Assembly (NCBI GenBank): GCA_963682055.1
Contig: OY821742.1
Coordinates: 18,348,135 to 18,412,134, forward strand
DNA length: 64,000 nt
Direction: 5' to 3'
Origin: Primula veris
Lineage: Eukaryota > Streptophyta > Magnoliopsida > Ericales > Primulaceae
Shown here: positions 43,601-55,271 of the stretch, piece after piece
Layout of the letters: each line of letters starts with the position of its first letter
How positions within the stretch are numbered: position 1 is the stretch's first letter
Position numbers and translations under genes: made by a program
The notes under the pieces: generated by a model
Seen by the model: only the letters and a program-made list of their open reading frames with translations
The model's database searches: none
What the model was told of the DNA's origin: nothing

Positions 43601-46600
43601 ACCTGAAGAGACCTCTCGAGACTTTCAAGCCGTGGGTAAAAAGCAAACCTCCTAATTTCATGTTCAACACCCGGGGAGACCCTTTCAAAGATCCGTGCGA
43701 AGCTCCTCATATTTTTTTCTTTAGTAAAATAGAAATATCCAAAAAATATGGAACAATCACAACCTATGTTCGATCAAAACCGCGTGGTTTATCCTCTTGT
43801 TCGCCGAATGGAAATCATTCTGCTGACCACATTTCTGAAGTTAGGGTTTTCTCATCAGTTACAAAGCTCATCAAGGTAAAAAGTAATTATAAAAAAAATC
43901 TAACAAGGCATCCTTTAATCCTTTTCTGCAGGTTCTTGTTTATTTCTTCCAAATTGGCTTTCGCAATATTTTCTTGTGAGCAAAATCCAAAAGTTGGGCA
44001 ATGAGGCAATGACCGAGGACAGAAAATTTGTTTGATGACTACTTTAACAAATTTTTCTATACGGAAAACTGCTGTGAATTTTCTTCATATAAGGTCTTTT
44101 CGTTGCCCAACTATGCATTATGCCACAAATGAATGCGGCAAATGCTTGTCCTTTATATTCAAACGAAATTACTTAAGGAGAAAATTGAGTTAGATAGGGT
44201 AGAACCTCTATAAATTAATTCTTGATAAATAAATAAATTATTTAATTTTTTTATTTATTTATGCTAATGTAAATAATCACTAATTTTGATAATTAATAAG
44301 ATAATAAATTTTCAAAAGACCCTTGTAAAAATATTTGGTCCCAAAAAATCATAAATTAATAAATTATTCAAAATGACAAACATTAGTAGGACGATTTAGT
44401 AAAATATGATTGTATAATCGTTTATTTCTTCTTAAGATTGAAATCTACTTGGAGTTCATCCCTATTTTATTGTATCTGATGTGTATTATTAGTTTGCTAC
44501 ATGGTTTAAAATATAACAAATTTATATATCAGTAAGTATTTGCATTTACTAACGAATTTAACGAGTATTCTTAATAATAAATAATGAATTTTATGTTATT
44601 CACGAGTATATTTATTGACTCAATAAAACAATAAATTATTAATTTATCGATTAATTATTGGCTCTTTAAATTAATAAATATCTTACTATATATGTAGTTT
44701 CACCGTCTTGTTAAAAAAAACACAACTCCTTAATATTAATTTCACTAATCTCGGTAGTGTCAAATTTGAAAATATATACTATCAAATAAAAAGAATATGT
44801 ACTACCAAATTACTAGAAAGTATTTATCTTCTTTTGATAAAATTTGATGGAATTATACATAAACACAAGTGCGGAGAGTGATATACATATATACATTTAT
44901 AAATATCATATATAAAGAATATTTAATTTACAATTAAGGAAAACACACTCAAAATAATGAAAAATCTATGTAGTTGATGCTGCCAATATATTATCCAAAT
45001 TTTATGTTTGTGAAGCTCCGTGTCGCCATACCATAGATCTTTCCTTCTAGGATAGTGTGATTTCCTACGTAGGTTATGGCACGACTCTGGCATGATATAC
45101 AACGATAGTGTGACGACGTGGCCGATATGGGGATTAGGAAAAGAAATAAGAGATGAAAGTAGGAATGGAATTGTGTATCATATTCTACCAACCAACCATA
45201 TTTACCATTCGTACTATACCACTTGTACTGCAATAATGCTATTAACAAATGTATAGCAATGGCAATCAAATTTGGAAAAACACGGTTTATACCATTTTTT
45301 ACCACTCTGCCAATTTTAAAGAAAGTATAAATTTATAATAGTAACTAGCTAGTTATCATTTAGTAAATATTTTCTTAAGCCTAACCTAATATATTATACA
45401 TCCTAACAAAAGACGTAAAATGGTAGATAATTAACACCTCATATATTAATCTTTATACCGAAATTATCCCCTTTTTTCTCATGAATTTGTTATGCTTAGG
45501 AAAATTGCTAGGTTAATTTAATTATATGTTACTACTTAATTGTCTCCGTTTATAAAAAAAAAAATCGGTTTTTTTAAATTATTTTGTACTGTCATAAAAT
45601 TTTAATATGATTTTAGTAAATGATTAGTATCTATTTATCTATCTATACTTTTTTTTATTGATAATAAATGAAAACTCTTCATAATGGTTATTTCATCTTC
45701 GATTAGATTGTACTAATTTATCATACTATACCATAATTATATGGTACACGCGGTTTGTTAATGGAATAATTTTTTTCATACCATATATCTACAGTATGGT
45801 AATCGTATGAAAAATATATCAATGGTATCATACCACTTACACTCCTAATGAGAAGAGAGAAGAGGGGCGTTAGCCGGTTTAGGATGGAGAAAGAAACACA
45901 TATCAGAGAAAGGAAAACATACCGGAGAGAGTCAAAGAAAGAAGTCAAAAATTGATAGCATATGTAAAGAAAAGATTGAGCAGTTCTGTTCTCGGTGGTT
46001 TACATGTGGAGAGAGAGAGAGTGTTGATGATACGGGTGGAATTTTGTGCCAAAACATACCAAGCAACTGCAATTACCACTCGTACCGTACCGATTATACC
46101 GTAATTACGGTAGTACCACATATGCGGTACGGTAATGGTATTAGTTTTTGAATACCACGGTAATGTACCATTGTACCGATCCTACCGAACATATATAATT
46201 AATTTATTAAATTACATTTATAACTTAGTTGCAAATGCTTAACAACTTTTGGATTGAATTTATATGGTTTTGTTTAAGAATATTTAGTTGACATAATGTT
46301 TTGTCAAATGTTATTTGTTTTTAAAAATCATTTTCAATGATGTTATGTTAGCGTTTCAACCGTTTTAGTATAAAATTTGTGAAATGGATATTTTATGTTC
46401 AAGTATATTTTTCTTTACTTTTTATGATTATATAAATACATATCATTATACATGAGATAAACTTTAAAATTGTAATACTTTCATATTTAGAAAGCAACCG
46501 ATGAGTATACTATTGAGTTTTCATATTGATTTTTTATTGGTTGTTATATGTTACCAACTATAGATGGTTTTATTCTACATTTTTTAGTGTGATATTTTTT

Positions 46601-47009
46601 GTTGGTAATATACTGAATCATACCATTATCGTACCGAATATATGGTATATCGAAGTGTGGTATACCGAAAGTGTGGTACGGTAATGGTACGAAAAAAATC
46701 CATATCATACATATATGGTACAGTAATGGTATAAGCAAAATATCAATGATATTATACAACTCCACCCTAGTGGATGACAAGATTGTAATTAAGATTGGAG
46801 GACTTTTATTTTTACTAAACAAGTCTCTCAAATTGTGTCTTCACTTAATCGACCCATTAATTAATATATAACAGATTAATTTTAACTTCTAATATTTTCT
46901 TTCTTCATTTCAGTTTGATAGAAGTGAATGTTGCGATGTTGTGCATATGGGAGACGATATAGCAAAGCTTGGTTACCGAGCTTGCAACACTTACGAGCAT
47001 ATTGCTTGA
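37586..47009 (+). CDS. DUF604 / fringe-like GT31 glycosyltransferase, four exons
   Basis: Exons 37586-38392, 42415-42663, 43585-43875 and 46914-47009 join in phase 0 with GT..AG introns, giving 480 residues and TGA at 47007. The protein is a type II Golgi-type enzyme: short cytosolic tail, membrane anchor at residues 28-45 (GLAIVGLILFLLYILF), then the GT domain. SHIVFGLVGSLNAWKHRKAY begins the fold; WIVMGDDDSIFFVENW holds the DDD metal/nucleotide-sugar motif (D170-D172); FEQGFGGAGFALSYPLV, CVDELGVSFSPEKGIHQ, SPLLSLHHFDNVNPIFPAMD, DPCEAPHIFFFSKI and the C-terminal CCDVVHMGDD..YRAC follow in family order. It probably transfers a sugar in the Golgi; donor and acceptor are unknown. Met14 (37625) is an alternative start, because the first 13 codons overlap an inverted repeat. 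Introns 1 and 3 are long and full of transposons. Confidence 0.9.
38860..39530. mobile_element. Possible CACTA-like non-autonomous element in intron 1
   Basis: Starts near CACCACAAAAAAAAATCAG (38864) and ends near TTTTTTTTCGAGTG (39525), giving CACT..AGTG-like ends. It contains short repeats of TTAGCAAC and GTTGCTAAA in both orientations (39330-39480), typical of subterminal regions of this group. No clean 3-bp target duplication was found. Confidence 0.35.
39588..39760 (+). repeat. Stowaway-like MITE end in intron 1 (single end)
   Basis: ACTCCCTCCGTTCCTACTTA is the usual terminal motif of plant Stowaway MITEs. The opposite end (GGAACGGAGGGAG) was not found nearby, so the copy is truncated or the motif is chance. 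Confidence 0.4.
40736..41440 (+). repeat. 21-bp minisatellite (array 2), about 33 units
   Basis: The core CTGAACCATATGCACTTT plus three bases (CAG, TAG, TAT, TGT) repeats at a 21-bp step with point changes (CAGATACACTTT, AGATGCACTTTT). It forms the loop between the arms of the foldback element. Confidence 0.92.
41862..42188 (+). repeat. About 164-bp tandem duplication in the right foldback arm
   Basis: The run from TTTTTTTGTATTTTTGGTGA to AAAATCAATTACTA ends at 42023 and again at 42188, nearly identical, so the arm recently lengthened by one unit. Confidence 0.8.
46031..46769. mobile_element. hAT MITE in intron 3, copy A
   Basis: The ends TACGGGTGGAATTTTG and (reverse complement) TAGGGTGGAGTTG are terminal inverted repeats. 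The flanks GTTGATGA (46023-46030) and GTGGATGA (46770-46777) are an 8-bp target duplication with one mismatch. The interior is dense in GGTACGGTAATGGTA-type motifs. The same insertion lies at 56278-57048, so it predates the segmental duplication. Confidence 0.8.
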
Positions 47010-47842
47010 GCAAAAATAATTACTCCTTGAGTTCCTTTATCGGGACATCGTGACTACTTAACTATTTTGAGACGTTCCTACGTTAGCTCAATTTCCTCTT
47101 TTCGTAATTGAATCCTGGTAAAATTATTATTTTGACCTTTAAGTTTAAATCATAGAAGGTATTGATGTGACTTTTTTTATTTTTACTTTTTTGTGTGAGT
47201 AATATTATAACTTACATATTGAATCAGTACCCTCTACTTAAATTCACAATTCCCCAATATTGCTTAATAAAGGATGAATGTAGTACATAAATTGATGTTA
47301 GGATTTGGTTTATTTAATTTTATATTACTCTGTTCTTTACTTTTGTTTGAAAATGTTCTTTTTTCTCTCAGTGTGACAGAAACAGAAATTGCAACTGGGA
47401 GAGGCCGGTTTCTATATATAAAATTTTCGGTATGAGTAATTTTTTTCGTGATATGGGGGGAATGTTTATTTTTAGAGATTTTGATCAAAATAAATAGAAA
47501 AAATTTACTTTTTCATTTGAGGGAGGGGAACCTAGTGCCTTCTGTCTGATGCGTTTATCTAATTCTAATATCAATATTATATGATTACCTTGCTACGGTA
47601 AATGGGATCTGCAAATGGGATCTGCAAGCATATGCATTTGTGAAAAGTGAAGATCAAGCCCCTATCTTATTTGAGCAAGATTTATGGAAGAACAATAGGT
47701 CAAAACTTCAAAGCATAATTGTCGGAAAAAAATAATTCAAAACATATTTACTAAAAAAAAATTATTTCCCGTTGGAAAAATGCGTTTATTGTTTCACGTT
47801 TAGCGATTCTCATCATTTTTCTTTTCTTCCTCCATAGCAACT

Positions 47843-48028
47843 ATGTCTCAAAGCAAACAAGAGTACTTGGGAAAAAAATTAAGGAAAATTTGGCATAGCT
47901 ACAATTTAGAGAAATTGTTAGAAAATATGCAAGTCATGCATTGCTTTTTCTTTCACTTAGGCTTGGTATGGCTAGATTATTTCCATTACTGTCACAATTA
48001 TTACAAGAACTGCTTGATATTTAGATAG
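47843..48028 (+). CDS. Small ORF downstream of the glycosyltransferase, copy A
   Basis: 61 codons starting MSQSKQEYLGKKLRKIWHSY, then a His/Cys/Tyr-rich half (CFFFHLGLVWLDYFHYCHNY). Copy B (58126-58308) encodes a nearly identical 60-residue peptide without frame changes. A single exon with no family recognised. Retention in both copies may only reflect the young age of the duplication. It could be a microprotein or chance. Confidence 0.3.
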   Translation: MSQSKQEYLGKKLRKIWHSYNLEKLLENMQVMHCFFFHLGLVWLDYFHYCHNYYKNCLIFR

Positions 48029-48934
48029 AATTTCACATTTTGAGTTACAAATTTTGTACACTATTTAACGAAGACAACCATTGTACATGTTATAATGTTA
48101 AGGGTTTTTCAGAAAATTGTGCTTACTTTTCTTGAGTTGTGTTTGTAAGTTATGAGTGTGGATGTGAGTGTGAGTGTTGTTTGTCCCTTACAAACCTTTC
48201 TTGTGATGAAAGAAAATAGGTTGACTAATTTATGTATTTTTCGTCAATCTAATTAAAAAGGAAGACCCAATGTTTTTTCCTAAAAACAGGCCCTACCAAC
48301 AACATAAATTAAGCACTCAAATTAAAAAAGACGAAAACTTAGGTATCGATGTCAGTCAGACTGTGTTCTACAAAAGTAAGTGTCAGAAAACTTAACAACT
48401 CAATAACAACCGACTTTCTTGCTAAATTGTTAATAAATTTAGGACATTTATATTGTCATCAGAATAACAACAAATAATTTATTACAGTGCATGAATGAGC
48501 ATCCTCTGCCCGCAAATCGAGTTAGCCTCACCACATTGTTGTCTATGTTAACGTTGTCACGGAACTTAATTGCTAAACTAAATCGTTGTTGTTACCAATG
48601 ACGAATTTGTATAGGTATGAAAAGAGGAGGAAGGAGACGACACGTGTGTCACTACAAGAAAATATAATATTGCAAAATAAAATTGGACAAACATAGTTTT
48701 ATCAGTAGTAGTGCACCATTTTCTTATAACAGGAATCAATTTGGACAATGATACTTTCTTCTGCTTGAGTGGTTTCAAAGCAAAGAAAAGCAACATTTTC
48801 TTCTTCTTGAATAACATCAAATTTCTCAATAAATACTCACCTTCTTGCCGTACTTGGTTTCTTCCATTAACGAATTAACTAATTTCTTTACTGTGTGCCA
48901 GATATCTATTTTTTTCCATCCATATTAATTACAG

Positions 48935-49225
48935 ATCATACCGAGGACCCACCTGAAGAGACCTCTCGAAACTTTCAAGCCGTGGGTGAAAAGCAAACCT
49001 CCTAATTTCATGTTCAACACCCGGGGAGCCCCTTTCAAAGATCCGTGCGAAGCTCCTCATATTTTTTTCTTTAGTAAAATAGAAATATCCAAAAAATACG
49101 GAACAATCACAACCTATGTTCGATCAAAACCGCATGGTTTATCCTCTTGTTCGCCGAATGGAAATCATTCCGCTGACCACATTTCTGAAGTTAGGTTTTT
49201 CTCATCAGTTACAAACCTCATCAAG
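48935..49225 (+). CDS. Duplicated exon 3B of the GT31 gene
   Basis: Acceptor TTAATTACAG, 291 bp open in phase 0, donor ATCAAG|GTAAAAAG, all as in exon 3A. It reads TFKPWVKSKPPNFMFNTRGA, DPCEAPHIFFFSKIEISKKY and ISEVRFFSSVTNLIK. Versus 3A there are nine base changes, five of them amino-acid changes (Ser to Pro, Asp to Ala, Arg to His, Val to Phe, Lys to Asn). Position RGA(P)F in B replaces RGD(P)F in A. It has no promoter or first exons of its own, so it is a pseudogene part or an alternative downstream exon of the gene at 37586. Confidence 0.75.
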
Positions 49226-50224
49226 GTAAAAAGTAATTAAAAAAAATCTAACAAGGCACCCTTTAATCCTTTTCTGGTTCTTGTTTATTTCTTCCAAATT
49301 GGCTTTCGCAATATTTTCTTGTGAGCAGAATCCATAAATTGGGCAATGACCGAGGACAGAAAATTTGTTTGATGACTACTGTGACAAATTTTTCTATCCT
49401 GAAAAGTGCTGTGAATTTTCTTCATATAAGGTTTTTATTTGGGCTAATGTAAATAATCACTAATTTTGATAAATTAATAAGATAACAAATTTTCAAAAGA
49501 CCATTGTATAAATATTTGGTTCCAAAAAATCATAAATTAATAAATTATTCAAAATCACAAACATTAGTAGGACGATTTAGTGAAATATGACTTTATAATC
49601 GTTTATTTCTTCTTAATATTGAAACCTACTTGGAGTTCATCCCTATTTTAATGTATCTAATGCGTATTATTAGTTTTATACATGGTTTAAAATATAACAA
49701 AATTTATATATCAGTAATTATTTGCATTTACTAACGAGTTTAACGAGTATTTTTAATAATATATAATGAGTTTTATGTTATTCACGAGTATATTTATTGA
49801 CACAATAAAACATCTCTTAAAATAATAAATTATTAATTTATCGATTAATTAATGGCTTTTTAAATTAATAAATATCTTACTATATATACAATTTCACTGT
49901 CTTGTTAAAAAAAAACTCAACTCCTTAATATTAATTTCATTAATGTCGGTAGTGTCAAATTTAAAAATATATACTATCAAATAAAAAGAATACTACCAAA
50001 TTATTAGAAAGTATTTCTATTCTTTTGATAAAATTTGATGGAATTATACATAAACACAAGTGCGGAGAGTGATATACATATATAAATTTACAAAAATCAT
50101 GTATAAATAATATTTAATTTATAGTTAAGGAAAATACACTCAAAATAATGGAAAAATCTGTGTAGTTACTGCTGCCAATATATTACCCAAATTTTCATGT
50201 TTGTGAAGCTCCGGTGTTGCCATA

Positions 50225-50490
50225 TGTTGATGAAATGGAGCTCCTATAATCTCCAATTCTAGAGAGAGAAGACGAAAAATAAAGAAGAGAGAATATTTTT
50301 ATATATTCAGTGTTTTTTGTTTACAGGTACATAGTGGACTATATATTCATGCAGTTATCAAATGACAGCTGGTACTAACTGAAAAAAGAAAACTATCAAC
50401 TAATTACAAAATGCTCTTTATATATTCTAATAGTGATAGATAAGTACATAAGTCTCTTACAGTGACATCAATAACCCAATATCCTCAATA
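50225..50490 (-). repeat. 3' LTR of the copy-B copia
   Basis: TGTTGATGAAATGGAG to ATCCTCAATA; matches 55006-55271 with about 22-24 differences. Confidence 0.9.
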
Positions 50491-50497
50491 CCCCCTC

Positions 50498-50965
50498 TCA
50501 AGATGGACTGTAAAGTCCCATCTTGCCAATCAAACTTGTAAAATGCTGAAACCCAAGAGGTTTAGTAAATAAATCCGCCAACTGGTGAACAGAATATACA
50601 TGAAGAACATGTATTATACCAGCCAAAATCAAATCTTTAGTGAAATGGCAATAAATTTCTATGTGCTTGGTGCGCTTATGATGAACTGGGTTCTCATCTA
50701 AGGCAAGTGCAGACTTACTGTCTGTATACAACACCACTTTATTCTGAGGTATTTGAAGATCCCTAAGTAACTGCAGTAGCCAAATGATTTCACAACTACT
50801 AACAGCAAGAGCCCTGTATTCTGATTCAGCTGAACTTCTTGAAACTACATGTTGTTTCTTATTTCTCCAAGAGACAAGTGAAGTGTAAAGAAACATACAA
50901 TAACCAGTAATTGACCTTCTAGTATCAACACAACCTGCCCAGTCTGAATCACAAAACCCTTTCAA
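50498..50965 (-). pseudogene. Copia RNase H (copy-B element)
   Basis: Reads FCDSDWAGCVDTRRSITGYC, SLVSWRNKKQHVVSRSSAES, EYRALAVSSCEIIWLLQLLR, LYTDSKSALALDENPV, KRTKHIEIYCHFTKDLI and LADLFTKPLGFQHF. The acidic residues of the RNase H fold (CDSD, ESEY, TDSK) are present. This part is open to its natural end, just before the PPT. Confidence 0.88.
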
Positions 50966-51001
50966 TTGAATATCAGAATCACTAGGAAAAAATAGACCTT
51001 G

Positions 51002-52176
51002 TCAACTGGTACCTTTCAAATATTTCATAACTCTTAGAGCAGCTTCATAATGTATTTGACAAGGTTTATCAAGGAACTGACTGAGGTGATTTACTGAGAA
51101 GCAAATATCAGGTCTTGAGATTGTAAGATAGAGTAATTTTCCAATCAACATTCTATATATTGTAGGATCAGTTATAGGATGATAATCATCTTTAGAGAGT
51201 TTAAGAGTTGTATTCATAGGGAAACAAAAAGCTTTGCAATTAGTTAATCCCATTTCTTCTATTAATTCATTAGCATACTTCTTTTGGGTGACATTAATCC
51301 CTCTATCAGACTTGGCAATCTCCAAACCAAGAAAATATCTTAATTTATCCAAAATTTAATTTCAAAAACCTTATTCAAATAGATTTTAATAGACTGAATG
51401 AGTGAAGGCACAATTACATCATCTACATACACCAATAATACCATAAAAGAGGTCCCCTTTTTAAGTGTAAACATAGAAGAGTCTGAAACCAATTTAGTAA
51501 AATCAAATGTCAATAAAGAAGTGCTTAATTTTTAGAACCATTGTCTACTAGCCTGTTTCAAACCATACAAGGATTTTGTGAGTTTAGACACCTTGTTTAC
51601 TCCAGTTTGAGCAAAACCTGCAGGCAATACCATATATACCTCTTCATCAAAATCTCTATTAAAGAAAGTATTATTCACATCTAATTGTTCCTAGATGTAA
51701 CCTTTAACAGATGATATAGCTAATAAAACTGTAATGTTGATCATATTTGCCACATGGCTAAAAGTAGATTCATAATATATACCCTCCTTTTGATTGTAAC
51801 CTTTTTCTTCTAACCTTACTTTATACCTTTCTATACTATCATCATCATTGTACTTAACTCTATAGATCCATTTACATCCAATTGGTTTCTTTCCGATAGG
51901 TAAATCAACTAGATCCCAAGTCTTGTTATCCTCTAATGCTTTAATTTCTTGTTTCATATCATGTATCCAGTTTTCATCTTTATAAGTAGATGGTTCATGT
52001 ATAGTAGCTATAGCAGAATAAAAAAGTTTGAAAATATCACTTTCATGTTTTATTAAAGGAAATGCATGCGTACTAGTAGAAAAGCGGTGGTAATCCTGTA
52101 GATGAGAACATGAATGCACATCTCTAATGGATTGTCTTGGAGCTGTGGTTGTATCAATAATAGATGTGACAGGCAT
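51002..52176 (-). pseudogene. Copia reverse transcriptase (copy-B element), broken
   Basis: Reads ENWIHDMKQEIKALEDNKTW, LVDLPIGKKPIGCKWIYRVK and KGYNQKEGIYYESTFSHVAN, then stops and shifts between 51690 and 51360 where SLYGLKQAS and LLVYVDDVIV (catalytic YVDD, about 51420-51445) are still visible. RYFLGLEIAKSDRGINVTQK and LIGKLLYLTISRPDICFSVN follow. Order and motifs are normal for copia. Confidence 0.85.
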
Positions 52177-52209
52177 TTGTTTGTTCTTTTGTAATATTTC
52201 ATCAAGATT

Positions 52210-53160
52210 TCATAGAGAAAAATCTTTAGAGAAAGAACATATTTGCTCATAAAATTTGACATCCCTGGATAAAAATTCTTCTTTATTTTCAATATCATAT
52301 ACTTTATATCCCTTTACACCATGAGTATAACCCAAGAAAATACACTTCCTTGCCCTTGAGTAAATTTTTTTTCTATCTCTGAATAAATTAGATGCAAAAC
52401 ATAAACACCGAAAAGCCTTTAACATGTCATATGCTGGTAATTTATGGAACATGCACCCATAAGGTGTTTTTCTATTTAATATATTACTAGGAAGCTTATT
52501 GATTAGAAAACAAGCAGTGAGAATACAATCACTCCAAAACTTCAATGGCAAATTTGCTTGAAATCTAAGAGTTTTAGCTGTTTTGAGCAAATGTTGGTGC
52601 TTTCTCTCCACAACACCATTTTGTTGTGGAATATCAGTACATGTATTTTGATAAATTATACCACTATTATTCAAGAAATCATATAAAAAAAATTCTGTAC
52701 CTTTATCACTTCTTAGAATTTTTACAGATAAACCAAACTGTTTCTCAACCATTTCACAAAAAGAAGGGAGTAGAACTACAGTTTCATTTTTATTTCTGAA
52801 CAAATAAATCAAAGTACATAGAGTAGTATCATCAAGTATAGTAAGGAAATATTGATATGCACCATTAGAAATAGCTGAATAAGGGCCCCAAAGGTCATGG
52901 TGAAATAGGACAAAAGGTATCTTCTCATTTTCAATTCTTACAGGGAAAGAAGACCTATGCTGTTTAGACATGTGACAAATATCACAAGGAGAATAATTAC
53001 TATCAAACCAACCAGCTAGCATGCTTTTCAGCTTATTCATATGCTTAGAAGAAGCATGTGCTAACCTACAATGCCAAAGAGTAGAACTATCTTTGCCATT
53101 TACTGCAGTAACCACTTTATTAGGAGATATATTTGCAAAAACTTCCTTTAGACAGTACAA
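52210..53160 (-). pseudogene. Copia integrase (copy-B element), mostly open
   Basis: 316 codons open. The pre-integrase and zinc finger read LWHCRLAHASSKHM..CDICHMSKQHR (HHCC ligands present). The DDE core has HHDLWGPYSAISNGAYQYF (first Asp), LRSDKGTEFFLYDF (second Asp; the usual SDNGTE motif has Lys for Asn) and QQNGVVERKHQHLLKTAKTL (Glu). The C-terminal region (RKCIFLGYTHGVKGYKVYD) is present. This is the best preserved protein part of the element, but it is separated from its neighbours by stops. Confidence 0.88.
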
Positions 53161-53393
53161 AACTTGCCTTTATTCACCTTCACCAATGATTATCTTTGTG
53201 TTTAGGTCCTATATAATACAAGAGTCTGAAGTGAAACATAACCAACATGCTTGATCTTTGGTTAATTTGCGGGCATAAATTAAATTAAAACAAAAGGTTG
53301 GTACATATAGTACATTACTCAAGGCGATGCCAGTATCAAACACTATATCCCTTATATGAGTTGCTTTCACTGAATCCACATTAGGTAAATGTA

Positions 53394-54693
53394 CTAATGA
53401 ACTATAGCTTTTATTTCAGTTGTGAAGAATTTCAAACTACTCACCATATGTTGACTAGCACCTGTATCTATCAACCAGACTGAATTCATATTTTCAGAAG
53501 TACAAGAGTTTTTATTGTTCATATGTAAAGATGTAGCACAAATGAAATTAGAGACTTCACTTATCTTACTTGACATATTTAGGAACACCAAATCACCCCA
53601 TTTTGTTTGCAGCTGTTTACATAAATCAGTTAGCTGAAAAGGATTCAGATTAAAAGTATTCCGATTTTCATTTTCACCCAAAGGACTTGCAGAAGTAGAT
53701 ACTTGATGAGCAAAACTACTATATTGCCCTCTTCCTCTACCAAATTCTCTGTTTTCTCTTCCAAAATTCTTATTTTCAGAAAATCTAGATCTCCAACCTA
53801 GAGGGTATCCATAAATTTTGTAGAACTTTTCCTTCATATGGCCAATTCTATTACAATGAGAACACCTTACTTCACTTCTGTTATTTCTATAACTATTATG
53901 AGCATTTGCACCATGATTAACCAAAGCCACTGAATCATTTTTAGCATTACTTTTGACAGCCATTACCATTCCCTCATTTGAATCTCTATTGTGAGCCCCC
54001 ACAAGCCTTTGCTTCTCTTCTTTTTTAACCATTTAAAACACATCATTTACCATAGGAATTGGTTTCATCATTAGAATTTATTCCCTAATAGATGTGTAGG
54101 TTTCATTTAGTCCTATGAGGAAAATTATCCTCAAATAACTATCTTCTCTTTTCTTCAATTTTTCAAAAACTCATATGTACAGCTTGAAATGGCATTGCAA
54201 TTGCACATGGGTAATGGATTCAAGTTATTCAGATCCATCCAAGAAGTTTCTAGTTTGGTAAAATAATCAGATACAGTCAAATTTCCTTGATGTAAAGAAT
54301 ATACAGACTGCTGTATTTTAAAAAAAATTGGCTCATTGCTTTGAGAATATCTTTCCTTTAACACATCCCACATTTTACTAGCCCTATCTATATATAGAAT
54401 GAACTGAGAAATTTCTGGTGCAACTAAGTTTAGAATTCAAGAAACCACTATGAGATTATATTTTTTCAAGTAGAGTATAATGCAACATCAATATCTGGGT
54501 ATTCTAGAGTTCCATCTATGAATCCAGTCTTATGTTTAACTCCTATCAATATCTCCGTAGATCTTTTCCAAACATGATAATTTTCACCATTGAGCGGTGG
54601 ATTCACCAAGCTATTTCCACTTATATCATTTATATGTACATGATATGGGTTGTTCACATAAGTACTGGCATTATAGGTATTACTTATCACCAT
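53394..54693 (-). pseudogene. Copia gag and protease (copy-B element), broken
   Basis: The gag N-terminus reads NPYHVHINDISGNSLVNPPL then NGENYHVWKRSTEIL, the copia gag_3 pattern, from ATG at 54693. It breaks at 54466 and continues in pieces (VWDVLKERYSQSNEPI-like at 54370, SDYFTKLETSWMDLNNL). The third part (54032-53394) has a zinc knuckle CSHCNRIGHMKEKFYK in which the last Cys is replaced by Phe, then the protease motif VWLIDTGASQHMVSS (DTGA). Confidence 0.82.
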
Positions 54694-55005
54694 TCTATAT
54701 CATTTTTCCCCAAATTTATATCCAAAATCTTCAATTTTACCAATTAATACCAATATCCTCAATAACACAACCAAGAATTCCCCAATCAGCTAAACCAAAA
54801 CAATTATTCACTTCGCAATATTCAAACCCAATCAAAACAATCAAATATTCTCCAATTTAATCGATCAAGAACTCAATACAAACCTTAATTTTATTCGGTA
54901 AAAAAACCCATGAAAAACCTGAAGAGAATGATTAACATGTATTCGCGAGCAGACGGAAATGAAATAAAATATAGCGGATAAAGAGATACTAAAGCTTTGA
55001 TACCA

Positions 55006-55271
55006 TGTTGATGAAATAAAGCTCCAATAATCTCCAATTCTAGAGAGAGAAGATGAAAAATAAAGAAGAGAGAACATTTTTATATATTCAGTGTTTGTTG
55101 TTTACAGGTACAGAGTGGACTATATATTCGTGCAGTTATCAAATGACAGCTGGCACTAACTGAAAATATAAAACTATCAATTAATTACAAAAGGCTCTCT
55201 ATACATTCTAATAGTGATAGATAAGTACACAAGTCTCTTAGAGTGACATTAGTAACCAAATATACTCAATA
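55006..55271 (-). repeat. 5' LTR of the copy-B copia
   Basis: TGTTGATGAAATAAAG to ATACTCAATA. The PBS complement GCTTTGATACCA lies directly left. Confidence 0.9.

Larger units (their letters stand above)
43305..48660 (+). repeat. Tandem segmental duplication, copy A
   Basis: Begins in intron 2 of the glycosyltransferase (GAAATATAATAATATTGC) and runs through exon 3, intron 3, exon 4 and about 1.65 kb of 3' flank to CACTACAAGAAAATAT at about 48653-48668. It matches 48661-60838 once two later insertions are removed. Exon 3 differs at 9 of 291 positions between copies. Confidence 0.93.
50225..55271 (-). mobile_element. Ty1/copia element inside duplication copy B (5.0 kb)
   Basis: LTRs 50225-50490 and 55006-55271 (about 91% identical) flank gag, protease, integrase, RT and RNase H on the minus strand. 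The PBS is TGGTATCAAAGC (54994-55005), and the PPT CATCTTGAGAGGGGG adjoins the left LTR. The empty site survives in copy A as GCCATACCATAGATC (about 45029-45043); in copy B GCCATA stands left and CTATACCATCGATC right, so the target duplication is CCATA/CTATA. Every domain is broken by stops or shifts. Confidence 0.93.

Noticed and set aside
44991..45948. Minus-strand ORFs of 75-104 codons in intron 3A (and twins in 3B)
   Set aside because: Codon content is poor, the twin frames in copy B have diverged in length, and the region is intronic repeat DNA.
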